The position numbers were made by a program, and so were the translations under genes. A stretch of DNA of 64,000 nt from Streptomyces adelaidensis (GTDB lineage: Bacteria; Actinomycetota; Actinomycetes; Streptomycetales; Streptomycetaceae), in assembly GCF_016598475.1 (NCBI RefSeq), contig NZ_JAEMUX010000006.1, positions 1 to 64,000 on the forward strand. The letters run 5' to 3'. The notes below the pieces were generated by a model that saw only the letters and a program-made list of their open reading frames with translations, was not told the DNA's origin and did no database searches. The first letter of the stretch is position 1. Each line of letters begins with the position of its first letter. Below, one piece after another: positions 44,373-52,840 of the stretch.

Positions 44373-45929
44373 ATGGCTGACGTTGCCATGACCGCGACGT
44401 TTCTCGCCGTGATCGGCGGGGCGTCGCTGCTCGCCGTCACCGCGCGCCGGCTGCGCCCCAGCGACCGGCTGCCGTCCCTGGAGGGCTGGGCGCTGGCCGA
44501 CCGGAGCCTCGGCCCGGTGTGGACCTGGCTGCTGCTCGGCGGCACGATCTTCACCGCGTACACCTTCACGGCCGTACCGGGACTGGCGTACGGCAACGGG
44601 GCGCCCGCCTTCTTCGCGGTGCCGTACACGGTGATCGTCTGCCCGCTCGCCTTCGTGCTGCTGACCCGGCTGTGGGAGGTGGCCCGGCGCCACGGGTATG
44701 TGACGGCCGGGGACTTCGTGCGCGGGCGGTACGGTTCGGCGCCGCTCGCCCTGGTGGTGGCGCTGACCGGGATCCTCGCGACGATGCCGTATCTGGCGCT
44801 GCAGCTGCTCGGCATCCGGGCGGTGCTGACGGCCGGGGGCGTGTATCCGCGGGGCGTGGCCGGTGATCTGGTGATGGTGGCGCTGTTCGCGGGGCTGGCG
44901 GTGGCGACGTACCGGCACGGGCTGCGGGCGCCCGCGGTGATCTCGGCGCTGAAGGCGGTGGCCGTCTTCGTGTCGCTGACCGCCGTGTGCTGGCTGGTGC
45001 TGAGGCGGTTCGGCGGTCCGGGCGCGGTCTTCGAAGGGGCCGCCGCGCGGCTGAGCGGAACCGGCGTCGAAGGGTCCGCCCTGCTGCTGGCCCCCGAACA
45101 GCAGCCCGCCTACGCGACCCTCGCGCTCGGCTCGGCGCTGGCCCTGCTGATGTACCCGCACGTCCTCACGGCCGGGTTCGCCGCCGACGGGCCCCGCACG
45201 GTCCGCAAGGTCGCGGTGGCGCTGCCCGCCTGGACCGCACTGCTCGCGCTGTTCGGCTTCCTCGGTGTCGCGGCGCTCGCCTCCGGGGTGCGGGCGCCCG
45301 AGGGCGGTGCCGAGGCGGCCGTACCGATGCTGGTGGACCGGCTGATGCCGGGACCGCTGGCCGGACTGGTGTTCGGCGCGATCACCGTGGGCGCACTGGT
45401 CCCGGCGGCGGTGATGTCGATCGCGGCCGCCACCGGCTTCGTCCGCAATGTGTACGTCGAGTACTTCCAGCCCACGGCCACGCCGAAGCGGCAGGTGCGC
45501 ATCGCCAAAATGGTGTCGCTGACCGCGAAGGTGGGGGCGGTGGCGTTCGTGTTCGGGCTGCGCGACCAGGACGCCATCAACCTCCAGCTCCTCGGCGGGG
45601 TGTGGATCCTGCAGATCTTCCCGGCCGTGGCGGTCGGCCTGTTCACCGGGCGACTGCATCCGCGGGCGCTGCTCGCCGGGTGGGGCGTGGGCATGGTGAC
45701 CGGCACGTTCCTGGTGGTGCGCGAGGGCTTCTCGTCGATCGTGCTCCTGGGCGGCGGCTCGCTGGAGATCTACGCCGGTCTGCTCGCCCTCTTCCTCAAT
45801 CTGACCGTCGCCGTCCTCGGCACCACGGTCCTCGAACGGCTCGGCGTCCCGCGCGGCGCCGACGCGACCGACCTACCGTCCCGCCTGACCGTCAGGCGGC
45901 GCCCCGAGACGGGAGCGAGCAACTCGTGA
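44373..45929 (+). CDS. Sodium:solute symporter family protein
   Basis: 518 aa, about thirteen helices. SSS features: SLEGWALADRSLGPVWTWLLLGGTIFTAYTF, VTAGDFVRGRYGS, LMYPHVLTAGFAADGPRTVRK and a helix-8 region with AAVMSIAAATGFVRNVY. Related to the pyruvate/monocarboxylate group; the substrate is inferred only. It lies divergent from the DUF3311 gene, and its stop overlaps the sigma factor start (GTGA). Confidence 0.9.
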   Translation: MADVAMTATFLAVIGGASLLAVTARRLRPSDRLPSLEGWALADRSLGPVWTWLLLGGTIFTAYTFTAVPGLAYGNGAPAFFAVPYTVIVCPLAFVLLTRLWEVARRHGYVTAGDFVRGRYGSAPLALVVALTGILATMPYLALQLLGIRAVLTAGGVYPRGVAGDLVMVALFAGLAVATYRHGLRAPAVISALKAVAVFVSLTAVCWLVLRRFGGPGAVFEGAAARLSGTGVEGSALLLAPEQQPAYATLALGSALALLMYPHVLTAGFAADGPRTVRKVAVALPAWTALLALFGFLGVAALASGVRAPEGGAEAAVPMLVDRLMPGPLAGLVFGAITVGALVPAAVMSIAAATGFVRNVYVEYFQPTATPKRQVRIAKMVSLTAKVGAVAFVFGLRDQDAINLQLLGGVWILQIFPAVAVGLFTGRLHPRALLAGWGVGMVTGTFLVVREGFSSIVLLGGGSLEIYAGLLALFLNLTVAVLGTTVLERLGVPRGADATDLPSRLTVRRRPETGASNS

Positions 45930-46609
45930 GACGCAGACAGCACATACGCGTGCCGGTGCCCCCGGCGGCTCCGGCATCCGTCACCGCCGCCGAGCCGCCG
46001 GCCGGCTTGCGGTCCCCTCCGGCCGCCGAGCCGCTGGGCGGTGTGCCCGCTCCGGCCGCCGAGCCGCTGATTCCGAACCCCGCGCTCCCGCCGGGCGCCC
46101 TCGGCGATCCGGCCGATGTGGAGCGCGAGGCCGGTGTCGCCCGGCTGTTCGAGCTGCACTACTCCTCGATGCTGCGACTCGCGGTGCTCCTTGGCGCCGA
46201 CGATCCCGAGAACGTGGTGGCCGAGGCGTACTACCAGATCTACCGCAAGTGGCGGCGCCTCAGGGACGCCGAGGCGGCGGAGGCGTATCTCCGCTCCACG
46301 GTCTGCAACCTCACCCGGATGCGGATACGGCATCTCCAGGTCGCCCGCAAGCATGTGGAGACCCCGGCGGTGCACGAGCCGGTCGCCTCCGCCGAGAGCA
46401 CCGCGCTGCTCCACGACGACCAGCGGATGCTGATCGTCGCGCTCCAGCAACTGCCCGCGCGGCAGCGGGAGGCGCTCGTGCTGCGCCACTGGCTGGGGCT
46501 GAAGGAGAGCGAGATCGCGGCCGCGATGGACATCTCCTGCGGCTCGGTCAAGACCCACACCGCACGCGGCCTCGCCGCCCTGACCCAGGCGATGGAGGCC
46601 CGGCGATGA
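45926..46609 (+). CDS. RNA polymerase sigma factor, ECF/SigE-like
   Basis: 227 aa. A disordered N-terminal extension of about 55 residues rich in Pro and Ala precedes region 2 (RLFELHYSSMLRLAVLLGA, AYYQIYRKWRRL) and region 4 (LQQLPARQREALVLRHWLGLKESEIAAAM, GSVKTHTARGLAAL). Region 4 is intact, and no C-terminal extension is seen. The GTG start overlaps the symporter stop and the stop overlaps the next ATG, so three genes are translationally coupled. Its targets are unknown. Confidence 0.9.
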   Translation: MRRRQHIRVPVPPAAPASVTAAEPPAGLRSPPAAEPLGGVPAPAAEPLIPNPALPPGALGDPADVEREAGVARLFELHYSSMLRLAVLLGADDPENVVAEAYYQIYRKWRRLRDAEAAEAYLRSTVCNLTRMRIRHLQVARKHVETPAVHEPVASAESTALLHDDQRMLIVALQQLPARQREALVLRHWLGLKESEIAAAMDISCGSVKTHTARGLAALTQAMEARR

Positions 46610-46899
46610 ACGACACCACCGGTAACGACACCGGGCAGGAGCGCACCGAGCGGGAGTTGGCCGAGGCCCTCGCCGCGCTGGCCGGCGGTGTCCATGCCGC
46701 CCCCGACGCCTACCGCACGGCCCGCGGCGACTGGCTCCGCCGCGAGCGCCGCCGCCGCCTCGTCCTCGCCGTACTCGTCCTGCTCGTCTTCGCCCTCGCC
46801 ACCCTGCTCGGCCTCTGGGTCCTCAACCAGGCCCCGTCCGGGACAGGGGTGATCTTCTCGGGGGTGGGCGGAACGACAGCGGGGACCGGACCGGGCTGA
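46606..46899 (+). CDS. Small membrane protein coupled to the sigma factor
   Basis: 97 aa: an acidic and Ala-rich cytoplasmic N-terminus (about 1-35), basic DWLRRERRRRL, one membrane helix (about 52-70) and a short Gly-rich outer tail. The ATGA overlap with the sigma gene and this topology are what one expects of an anti-sigma factor, but there is no zinc motif, so this is inference. Confidence 0.8.
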   Translation: MNDTTGNDTGQERTERELAEALAALAGGVHAAPDAYRTARGDWLRRERRRRLVLAVLVLLVFALATLLGLWVLNQAPSGTGVIFSGVGGTTAGTGPG

Positions 46900-46948
46900 T
46901 CGACGGGTTCCCGGACTGATCACCGCCCACCCAGGGAACCCGTCCCCC

Positions 46949-48751
46949 GTGCACCCCCCTATCGAGGACTACGCGCTGATCGGCGATCACCAGACGTCCG
47001 CTCTGGTGAGCCGCCGCGGTTCCATCGACTGGCTCTGCCTGCCCCGGTTCGACTCGGCCGCCTGCTTCGCCGCGCTGCTCGGCGACGAGGAGAACGGCCA
47101 CTGGCGGTTGGCACCCAGAGGGGCAAAGGCCTGTGCGAGGCGGGCGTACCGGCACGACACGCTCGTCCTCGACACCGAGTGGGAGACGGACGAGGGTGCG
47201 GTGCGGGTGACGGACCTGATGCCGCAGCGCGACCGGGCGCCCGATGTCGTCCGGATCGTGGAGGGCCTGTCCGGCCGGGTGACCGTGCGCAGCACCCTCC
47301 GGCTGCGCTTCGACTACGGCTCGGTCGTGCCGTGGATGCGCAGGTCGGACGGTCACCGGGTGGCGGTCGCCGGCCCGGACGCGGTGTGGCTGCGCAGCGA
47401 ACCCGGGGTGCGGACCTGGAGCGAGGACCGCGCCACGTACGCCGAGTTCACGGTGGAGCCGGGCGAGAAGGTCGCGTTCGTGCTGACCTGGCACCCCTCG
47501 CACGAACCCCGCCCGGGCCTCGTCGACCCGCACGAGGCGCTGCGGTCGAGCGTCCACGACTGGCGGGCCTGGGCGGGGCGCTGCCGGTACGACGGCCCGT
47601 ACCGGGATGCCGTGGTCCGCTCCCTGATCACCCTCAAGGCCCTCATCTACGCCCCGACCGGCGGCATCGTCGCGGCCGCCACCACCTCGCTCCCCGAGGA
47701 GATCGGCGGGGTCCGCAACTGGGACTACCGGCACTGCTGGCTGCGCGACTCCACCCTCACCCTCGGCGCGCTGCTGTCCTGCGGCTACCAGGAGGAGGCC
47801 GAGGCCTGGCGTGACTGGCTGCTGCGCGCGATCGCGGGCGACCCGGCGGACCTGCAGATCATGTACGGCCTGGCCGGTGAGCGGCGCCTCCCCGAGTGCG
47901 AGCTGCCGTGGCTGGCCGGCTACGCGGACTCGCGACCGGTCCGGGTCGGCAACGACGCCGTACGGCAGTTGCAGCTGGACGTGTACGGCGAGGTCATCGA
48001 CTCCCTGTTCCTGTCCCGGCGTTCGGGACTGCCCGGCAAGCCGCACATGTGGCGCATGCAGTGCGCGCTGATGGACTATCTGCGGTCGGCCTGGCGGAAG
48101 CAGGACGAGGGGCTGTGGGAGGTGCGTGGGCCGCGCCGGCACTTCACGCACTCCAAGGTGATGACCTGGGTCGCCGCCGACCGGGCCATCCGCACTCTGG
48201 AGGGCGACCCGAAGCTGACCCGCGGCGACCTCGACGCCTGGCGCGCCCTGCGCGACGAGGTCCACCGCGAGGTGTGCGAACGCGGCTTCGACGCCGACCG
48301 CAACACCTTCACCCAGTCCTACGGCTCCCGCGAACTCGACGCCGCGCTGCTGCTCATCCCCCGGGTGGGCTTCCTGCCGCCGGACGATCCCCGTGTCGTC
48401 GGCACGGTCGACGCGATCCGCGAGGAGCTGAGCCACGACGGATTCGTCCGCCGCTACAGCGCCGACCACCTCGGGGCCAGGACCACCCCCGTCGACGGGC
48501 TGCCGGGCGGCGAGGGCACGTTCCTCGTCTGCTCGTTCTGGCTGGCGGACGCACTCCATCTGACGGGCCGTACGACGGAGGCGCGCGAGCTGTTCGAACG
48601 GCTGGTGGGGCTGGTCAACGACGTGGGGCTGCTCGCGGAGGAGTACGACCCGGTCGCGGGCCGGCAGCTGGGAAACTTCCCGCAGGCGTTCAGCCATGTC
48701 GGTCTCGTGGGCACCGCCCTCGCCCTCTTCGACGGGGAAGAGGCAGGATAG
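46949..48751 (+). CDS. Glycoside hydrolase family 15 protein (glucoamylase/trehalase-like)
   Basis: 600 aa, no signal peptide, hence cytoplasmic. N-terminal beta-sandwich (about 1-220; IEDYALIGDHQTSALVSRRGSIDWLCLPRFDS) and an (alpha/alpha)6 barrel (about 225-595) with GVRNWDYRHCWLRDSTL and the catalytic Glu in GGEGTFLVCSFWLAD. Actinobacterial members include trehalases; the substrate here is open. An SDR gene follows 5 bp later. Confidence 0.93.
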   Translation: MHPPIEDYALIGDHQTSALVSRRGSIDWLCLPRFDSAACFAALLGDEENGHWRLAPRGAKACARRAYRHDTLVLDTEWETDEGAVRVTDLMPQRDRAPDVVRIVEGLSGRVTVRSTLRLRFDYGSVVPWMRRSDGHRVAVAGPDAVWLRSEPGVRTWSEDRATYAEFTVEPGEKVAFVLTWHPSHEPRPGLVDPHEALRSSVHDWRAWAGRCRYDGPYRDAVVRSLITLKALIYAPTGGIVAAATTSLPEEIGGVRNWDYRHCWLRDSTLTLGALLSCGYQEEAEAWRDWLLRAIAGDPADLQIMYGLAGERRLPECELPWLAGYADSRPVRVGNDAVRQLQLDVYGEVIDSLFLSRRSGLPGKPHMWRMQCALMDYLRSAWRKQDEGLWEVRGPRRHFTHSKVMTWVAADRAIRTLEGDPKLTRGDLDAWRALRDEVHREVCERGFDADRNTFTQSYGSRELDAALLLIPRVGFLPPDDPRVVGTVDAIREELSHDGFVRRYSADHLGARTTPVDGLPGGEGTFLVCSFWLADALHLTGRTTEARELFERLVGLVNDVGLLAEEYDPVAGRQLGNFPQAFSHVGLVGTALALFDGEEAG

Positions 48752-48756
48752 GGACC

Positions 48757-49512
48757 ATGGATCTTGGGCTGAAGGACCGTGTCTACATCATCACCGGAGC
48801 GACCCGCGGGCTGGGCAACGCGGTCGCGCGCGAACTCGTCGACGACGGCGCGAAGGTGGTCGTCACGGGCCGCGAGGAGAAGACCACGGCCGAGGCGGCG
48901 GCCGCGCTCGGGCCGAACGCCGTGGGGGTCGCCGCGGACAACGCCGACCCGGAGGCCGCCGGCCGGCTGATCGCCGCCGCCCATGAGCACTTCGGGGGCT
49001 TCGACGGCATCCTGGTCAGCGTGGGCGGGCCGACGCCCGGCTTCGTCGCCGACAACACGGACGAGCAGTGGACCGCCGCGTTCGAGTCGGTGTTCCTGGG
49101 CGCGGTCCGCCTGGCGCGGGCCGCCGCGGAATCGCTCCGTGAGGGCGGCGTCATCGGGTTCGTGCTCTCCGGGTCCGTGCACGAGCCGATTCCGGGGCTG
49201 AGCATCTCGAACGGGCTGCGTCCCGGCCTCGCGGGCTTCGCCAAGTCGCTCTCCGACGAGCTGGGCCCGCGTGGGATTCGGGTGGTCGGGGTACTGCCGG
49301 CTCGTATCGACACGGACCGCGTACGCGAGCTGGACGGGTTGTCCGCCGATCCGGCGGCGACGCGGACCGCGCACGAGTCGCGGATTCCGTTGCGGCGGTA
49401 CGGGCGGCCGGAGGAGTTCGGGCGTGCGGCGGCTTTCCTGCTGTCTCCGGCCGCGTCCTATCTGACGGGTGTGATGCTGCCGGTGGATGGTGGGATGCGG
49501 CACGGGTTCTGA
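48757..49512 (+). CDS. SDR-family oxidoreductase
   Basis: 251 aa: TGATRGLG at about 11-18, VSVGGPTPG in place of NNAG, and a C-terminal YLTGVMLPVDGG. The catalytic Tyr-x-x-x-Lys is replaced: the expected position reads SISNGLRPGLAGFAKS, so the Tyr and Lys are missing. That pattern occurs in the YohF/3-oxoacyl-reductase-like subgroup and may mean altered or absent activity. It follows the GH15 gene by 5 bp. Confidence 0.85.
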   Translation: MDLGLKDRVYIITGATRGLGNAVARELVDDGAKVVVTGREEKTTAEAAAALGPNAVGVAADNADPEAAGRLIAAAHEHFGGFDGILVSVGGPTPGFVADNTDEQWTAAFESVFLGAVRLARAAAESLREGGVIGFVLSGSVHEPIPGLSISNGLRPGLAGFAKSLSDELGPRGIRVVGVLPARIDTDRVRELDGLSADPAATRTAHESRIPLRRYGRPEEFGRAAAFLLSPAASYLTGVMLPVDGGMRHGF

Positions 49513-49553
49513 GGAGCCGTTCTTCGGCCGCGGCTTGTGGGTGGGTCGCTCAC

Positions 49554-49572
49554 GCGGTTCCCCGCGCCCCTG
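49554..49572. repeat. Dispersed intergenic repeat, copy 2
   Basis: A 19-bp sequence identical to 25503-25521, again in a convergent gap (SDR gene and amaP). Confidence 0.6.
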
Positions 49573-49580
49573 AAGGGCGC

Positions 49581-50159
49581 TCAGCTCACCCTTTGCGCAC
49601 GGTGCTTGGCCCCCCGCAGGCGTACCTCCGTCGGCAACTCCGCCAGGCCCGCCGAGTTCTGGGCGTTGGTGATCGCCTCCGTGGTGAGGTGGTGGAGGGC
49701 GTCGCCGGGGTTCACATGGGGCTGGAGCATCAGGCGGACCCTGGCCTCGGGGGCGTTGCGTCGGCCGGTGAGGCGGGCCCGGGCGCGTGCGACGCCGTCC
49801 GACCCGGTCGCCTCCGTGGTGAGTACGCTTTCCAGGGCACGCCCTCGCAGCAGCGCGCCGTCGCCGTCGCCGGTGTCGACGAGCACCTCGCTGAGCCGGT
49901 GGCGGCGCAGCACGGCGGTCAGCCACCACAGGGCGAGCAGGACCAGGAGGGCGAGTACGGCGATGACGGTAGGCCACCACCAGCCGTCGTCGCGCCACCG
50001 GGTGCGCTCGGCGGTGCTGAGCAGCACGTCGTGCCGGTCGTCGTGCGGCCACCAGGAGGGCGGGTCCGCGCCGAGTCCCACGGCGAGGACGGCGCCGCCG
50101 CCCACGACGAGCAGAACCCCGACGGTCCCGAGCAGCACCCTGTTGACGATTCTCAGCAT
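49581..50159 (-). CDS. amaP: Alkaline shock response membrane anchor protein AmaP
   Basis: 192 aa. Two membrane helices (about 8-28 and 62-82) with an extracytoplasmic loop between them, then a cytoplasmic alpha/beta domain (about 85-185) with VRLMLQPHVNPGDALHHLTTEAI. The layout matches AmaP, which anchors Asp23 to the membrane in Staphylococcus. It is the last gene of the cluster 49581-51991, where two Asp23-type proteins are encoded. Confidence 0.85.
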   Translation of the reverse strand: MLRIVNRVLLGTVGVLLVVGGGAVLAVGLGADPPSWWPHDDRHDVLLSTAERTRWRDDGWWWPTVIAVLALLVLLALWWLTAVLRRHRLSEVLVDTGDGDGALLRGRALESVLTTEATGSDGVARARARLTGRRNAPEARVRLMLQPHVNPGDALHHLTTEAITNAQNSAGLAELPTEVRLRGAKHRAQRVS

Positions 50160-50165
50160 CGCGTC

Positions 50166-50891
50166 TCACCCCTTCCGGCCGGGCCGGCGTACATGCACCG
50201 ACAGGGCGGGGGGCCGGGCCAGGCCCAGCCCCCGGATGCCGTCGGCGAGCGTGACGTCCAGGTCGGCCCGTACCTCGTCGAGTTCCCGGAAGTGGGCGAC
50301 CGCGCGGACGTCGGCTTTCTTCCGTCCCATCCGGACCCGTACGGACTGCACACCGGAGACCTCCATGGCCCGGTCGCGCAGGGCGAGCGCGGCGGCGCCC
50401 CGGTGCAGTCCGGCCCGTACGTGGGGGTGCACGCGCCGCATCGGCAGGACGTCGCGCAGCCCGGGGGTGGCGGCGAGCACGAGCAGCCAGAGGCCGAGGA
50501 GTACGACCACCGCGGCGCCGCCGAGCACCCAGGCGTCGTCGAGGGGCCGCTCGGCGAGCTGCCGGGCCAGCGAACGGCGCCACTCCATGCCGGGCCGGTC
50601 GGCGCGGACGGCGGCGACGTCGTACAGGAAGAACCCCGCGCCGCCGAGGAGGACGACCGCGACGATGCCCGCGGGGACTCTGCGTGCGGACCAGAAGCGC
50701 TTCTCCCCGCCGCCGTTCTCGCCCTCGAGGACGGGCGGCGGGTCGTAGGCGGCGGCGGACGCCGACTGATCCGGCGGGTCCCTCGGATCCCTCGGGTCCC
50801 GCTGGTCCGGATCGGGGTCGGTCGTCCCGTCGGCCTTCTCCATGACCGGTAGTCGTCGAGTGGTGCCTTCGGAGCGCTGGGGTTCGCTCAT
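50166..50891 (-). CDS. DUF6286-type membrane protein of the Asp23 cluster
   Basis: 241 aa. An acidic, repetitive N-terminus (DQRDPRDPRDPPDQ), two membrane helices (about 74-92 and 120-140), and a C-terminal cytoplasmic domain with VRAGLHRGAAALALRDRAMEVSGV and KADVRAVAHF, resembling the AmaP soluble domain. DUF6286 is my best recollection for this arrangement. The ATG overlaps the stop of the upstream Asp23 gene (ATGA). Confidence 0.8.
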   Translation of the reverse strand: MSEPQRSEGTTRRLPVMEKADGTTDPDPDQRDPRDPRDPPDQSASAAAYDPPPVLEGENGGGEKRFWSARRVPAGIVAVVLLGGAGFFLYDVAAVRADRPGMEWRRSLARQLAERPLDDAWVLGGAAVVVLLGLWLLVLAATPGLRDVLPMRRVHPHVRAGLHRGAAALALRDRAMEVSGVQSVRVRMGRKKADVRAVAHFRELDEVRADLDVTLADGIRGLGLARPPALSVHVRRPGRKG

Positions 50892-51262
50892 CGCGTCCTC
50901 CCCTGTGCCACGTCGTGTGCGTGCGCCAGGTGCAGCCGTTCCACTTGGACGGCCACGTCCGATACATGCATTCCCGCCAACGTCCCTACCCGCTCGGCGA
51001 CATGGCGACGCACCGCAGCGCATTGGCCACCGATGTCCGAGGGGTAGGGGAGTTCGAGACTGACGCGGACGCGCGCGGTCTCACGCGAAATGACGACGGT
51101 GGCGTACGGGGGCGCGGAGTCCGGCGGCAACGCTTGAAGTGCCTCGCGCGCCGCCTGCCCGGCGATCTTCGCGACCACCCGGTCAGCGATCCGGGTCGCC
51201 CCGCGCTCACCGGACGCGACGGCCTGCGTCCCCGTACGACGGCCGCTGCCCTCGGGGTTCAT
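50888..51262 (-). CDS. Asp23/Gls24 family protein
   Basis: 124 aa. RIADRVVAKIAGQAAREAL at the start of the domain, then VSLELPYPSDIGGQCAAVRRHVAERVGTLAGM and VQVERL, the classic Asp23 alternation. The family forms membrane-associated filaments or webs and is linked to envelope stress. Coupled at both ends by ATGA overlaps. Confidence 0.88.
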   Translation of the reverse strand: MNPEGSGRRTGTQAVASGERGATRIADRVVAKIAGQAAREALQALPPDSAPPYATVVISRETARVRVSLELPYPSDIGGQCAAVRRHVAERVGTLAGMHVSDVAVQVERLHLAHAHDVAQGRTR

Positions 51263-51444
51263 CGGCGCCGGTCGTCACGCGGGCGGAAGAAGTCGCCCAG
51301 GTCCAGGTCCCCCTCCAGGAACCGGCCGACGACGAAGCCGACGGCGCCCAGCGCGGCCACCAGCAGAAAGGCACCGAATCCGCCGAAGTACCCGGCGAAG
51401 CCCAGCGCCATTCCGGCGATCATGCCGATCACGGCCAGACTCAT
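51259..51444 (-). CDS. Small two-helix membrane protein of the Asp23 cluster (DUF2273-like)
   Basis: 61 aa with two glycine-rich membrane helices (VIGMIAGMALGFAGYFGGFG and AFLLVAALGAVGFVVGRFL) and a charged tail with DLGDFFRPRDDRRR. Equivalent to the DUF2273 proteins found in Asp23 operons of Firmicutes. The stop overlaps the next gene's start. Confidence 0.85.
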   Translation of the reverse strand: MSLAVIGMIAGMALGFAGYFGGFGAFLLVAALGAVGFVVGRFLEGDLDLGDFFRPRDDRRR

Positions 51445-51502
51445 GCTGTGCTCCTAGGGGCTCGGACACTCCTGCCGCACTCTTCTGGGGCCTTGACTCC
51501 GC

Positions 51503-51991
51503 TCATTGCAGCCGGGACTCCGGTTCCTCGTCCTCCTCGTCCGGCAGCTTCACATCGCTGACGGCGATATTGACCTCGACGACCTCCAGGCCCGTCATCC
51601 GCTCGACAGCCGAGACGACGTTCTCGCGCACGGCCCGGGCGACATCGGCGATGGACACGCCGTAGTCGACGACGATCTCCAGGTCCAGGGCGGTCTGCAC
51701 CTCGCCGACCTCGGCCTTCACACCCCGGGTCACGGACTTGGTGGAGCCGCCGGGCACCCGGTCGCGTACGGCCCCGAAGGTCCGGGACAGCCCGCTGCCC
51801 ATGGCGTGCACACCGAGCACGTCGCGCGCGGCGAGCCCGGCGATCTTCTCCACGACACCGTCGGCGATCGTGGTGCGCCCCCGGGTCGCCGGATCGCCGC
51901 CACCGCGCCGGGTGGCCTTGCGCCCGACCTGCACCGACTCCTTGGTGGTGTCGGGTTCCTCCGTCCGGTTCCGCTCCGTCATGCCAGTCAT
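51503..51991 (-). CDS. Asp23/Gls24 family protein, first gene of the cluster
   Basis: 162 aa. A basic disordered N-terminus (about 1-38), then the Asp23 domain: TTIADGVVEKIAGLAARDVLGVHAMG, a central VRDRVPGGSTKSVTRGVKAEVGE and LEIVVDYGVSIADVARAVRENVVSAVERMTGLEVVEVNIAVSDV. Closest to the canonical Asp23 of the two. GGAAGGGG precedes the ATG at 51991. Probably the main filament subunit. Confidence 0.92.
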   Translation of the reverse strand: MTGMTERNRTEEPDTTKESVQVGRKATRRGGGDPATRGRTTIADGVVEKIAGLAARDVLGVHAMGSGLSRTFGAVRDRVPGGSTKSVTRGVKAEVGEVQTALDLEIVVDYGVSIADVARAVRENVVSAVERMTGLEVVEVNIAVSDVKLPDEEDEEPESRLQ

Positions 51992-52075
51992 GGCACACCC
52001 CTTCCGTTTGTCCTCCTTCGCCCACATTAAGCTCGCTTGCACCGCCGCGCGCCGGGGATGCGGCAAGCTGGAGCA

Positions 52076-52804
52076 ATGACGGCGGACAACTGGACGAAGG
52101 CGGTACGACGGCAGCTCGGCCTCGGCCGCGTACTCCCCCTGGGCGGCGCGGGGGACGGCGCGTGGATCACGGAGAGCGCGACCGAAGCGGTACTGCGCCG
52201 CACGGCCGCCTCGGTGCGCGGGATCGGCCTCGGCCCGCTCCGTATCTCGCTCGCCGACCCGGAGGGGCCGTACGACGATCCCGGCGTGCCGCCTCCCCCG
52301 AGCGCCCTCCCGCCCGGCCCTCTGCGCATCACCGCCGACTTCACGGCCTTGGCGGGCCCGGCCGCCGAGCCCTTCCCGGCGACGGCGACCCGGCTGCGCA
52401 CAGCGCTGACCGCCTCCGCCACTGAACGGCTCGGACTGCTGGTGACAGAGGTGGACCTGCGGGTGACGGACCTGCGGGAAGACGAGGAGGAGCCCCCCGG
52501 CGCGGCCCCCGAGCCCCCGCCCGCCGGGCCGTCCCTGCCCACCGGCGACGACGAGGAGTCCCGGGTGCTCGCCGCGGCCGTGTCCGTCCCGGGCGTCATC
52601 CGCCTGACCGGCGCACTCGGCGGCCCGGGCCGCGCGATCCACATCGACACGGGGCCCGCCCTCCCCCGCCGCCATGTCCGTGTGGAGCTGGCGGTGACAG
52701 AGGGGAGGCGGGCCCTGGACGTGGCACGCGAGGTGCGCACAGCGGTGAGCGCGGCACTACCGGACCATCCGTCGGTGGCGGTACTCGTCACCGATGTCGA
52801 ATGA
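52076..52804 (+). CDS. Two-lobed Asp23-like protein, divergent from the Asp23 cluster
   Basis: 242 aa, no known family name I trust. Both halves show the Asp23 pattern. Residues about 25-130 begin ITESATEAVLRRTAASVRG and end RTALTASATERLGLLVTEVDLRVTDL. Residues about 155-242 include VLAAAVSVPGVIRLTG, then VRVELAVTEGRRALDVAREVRTAV and VAVLVTDVE. A Pro/Glu-rich linker separates them. It is transcribed divergently 85 bp from the Asp23 operon, which supports a shared role. Confidence 0.7.
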   Translation: MTADNWTKAVRRQLGLGRVLPLGGAGDGAWITESATEAVLRRTAASVRGIGLGPLRISLADPEGPYDDPGVPPPPSALPPGPLRITADFTALAGPAAEPFPATATRLRTALTASATERLGLLVTEVDLRVTDLREDEEEPPGAAPEPPPAGPSLPTGDDEESRVLAAAVSVPGVIRLTGALGGPGRAIHIDTGPALPRRHVRVELAVTEGRRALDVAREVRTAVSAALPDHPSVAVLVTDVE

Positions 52805-52840
52805 ACGTCGCCGCCACTCGTCCCGTCGGCTGAACGCCGG

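Noticed and set aside
48454..50967. 837-codon minus-strand open frame across the GH15, SDR and AmaP region
   Set aside because: Antisense and out-of-frame shadow of well-supported genes, composed mainly of Arg, Pro and Gly.
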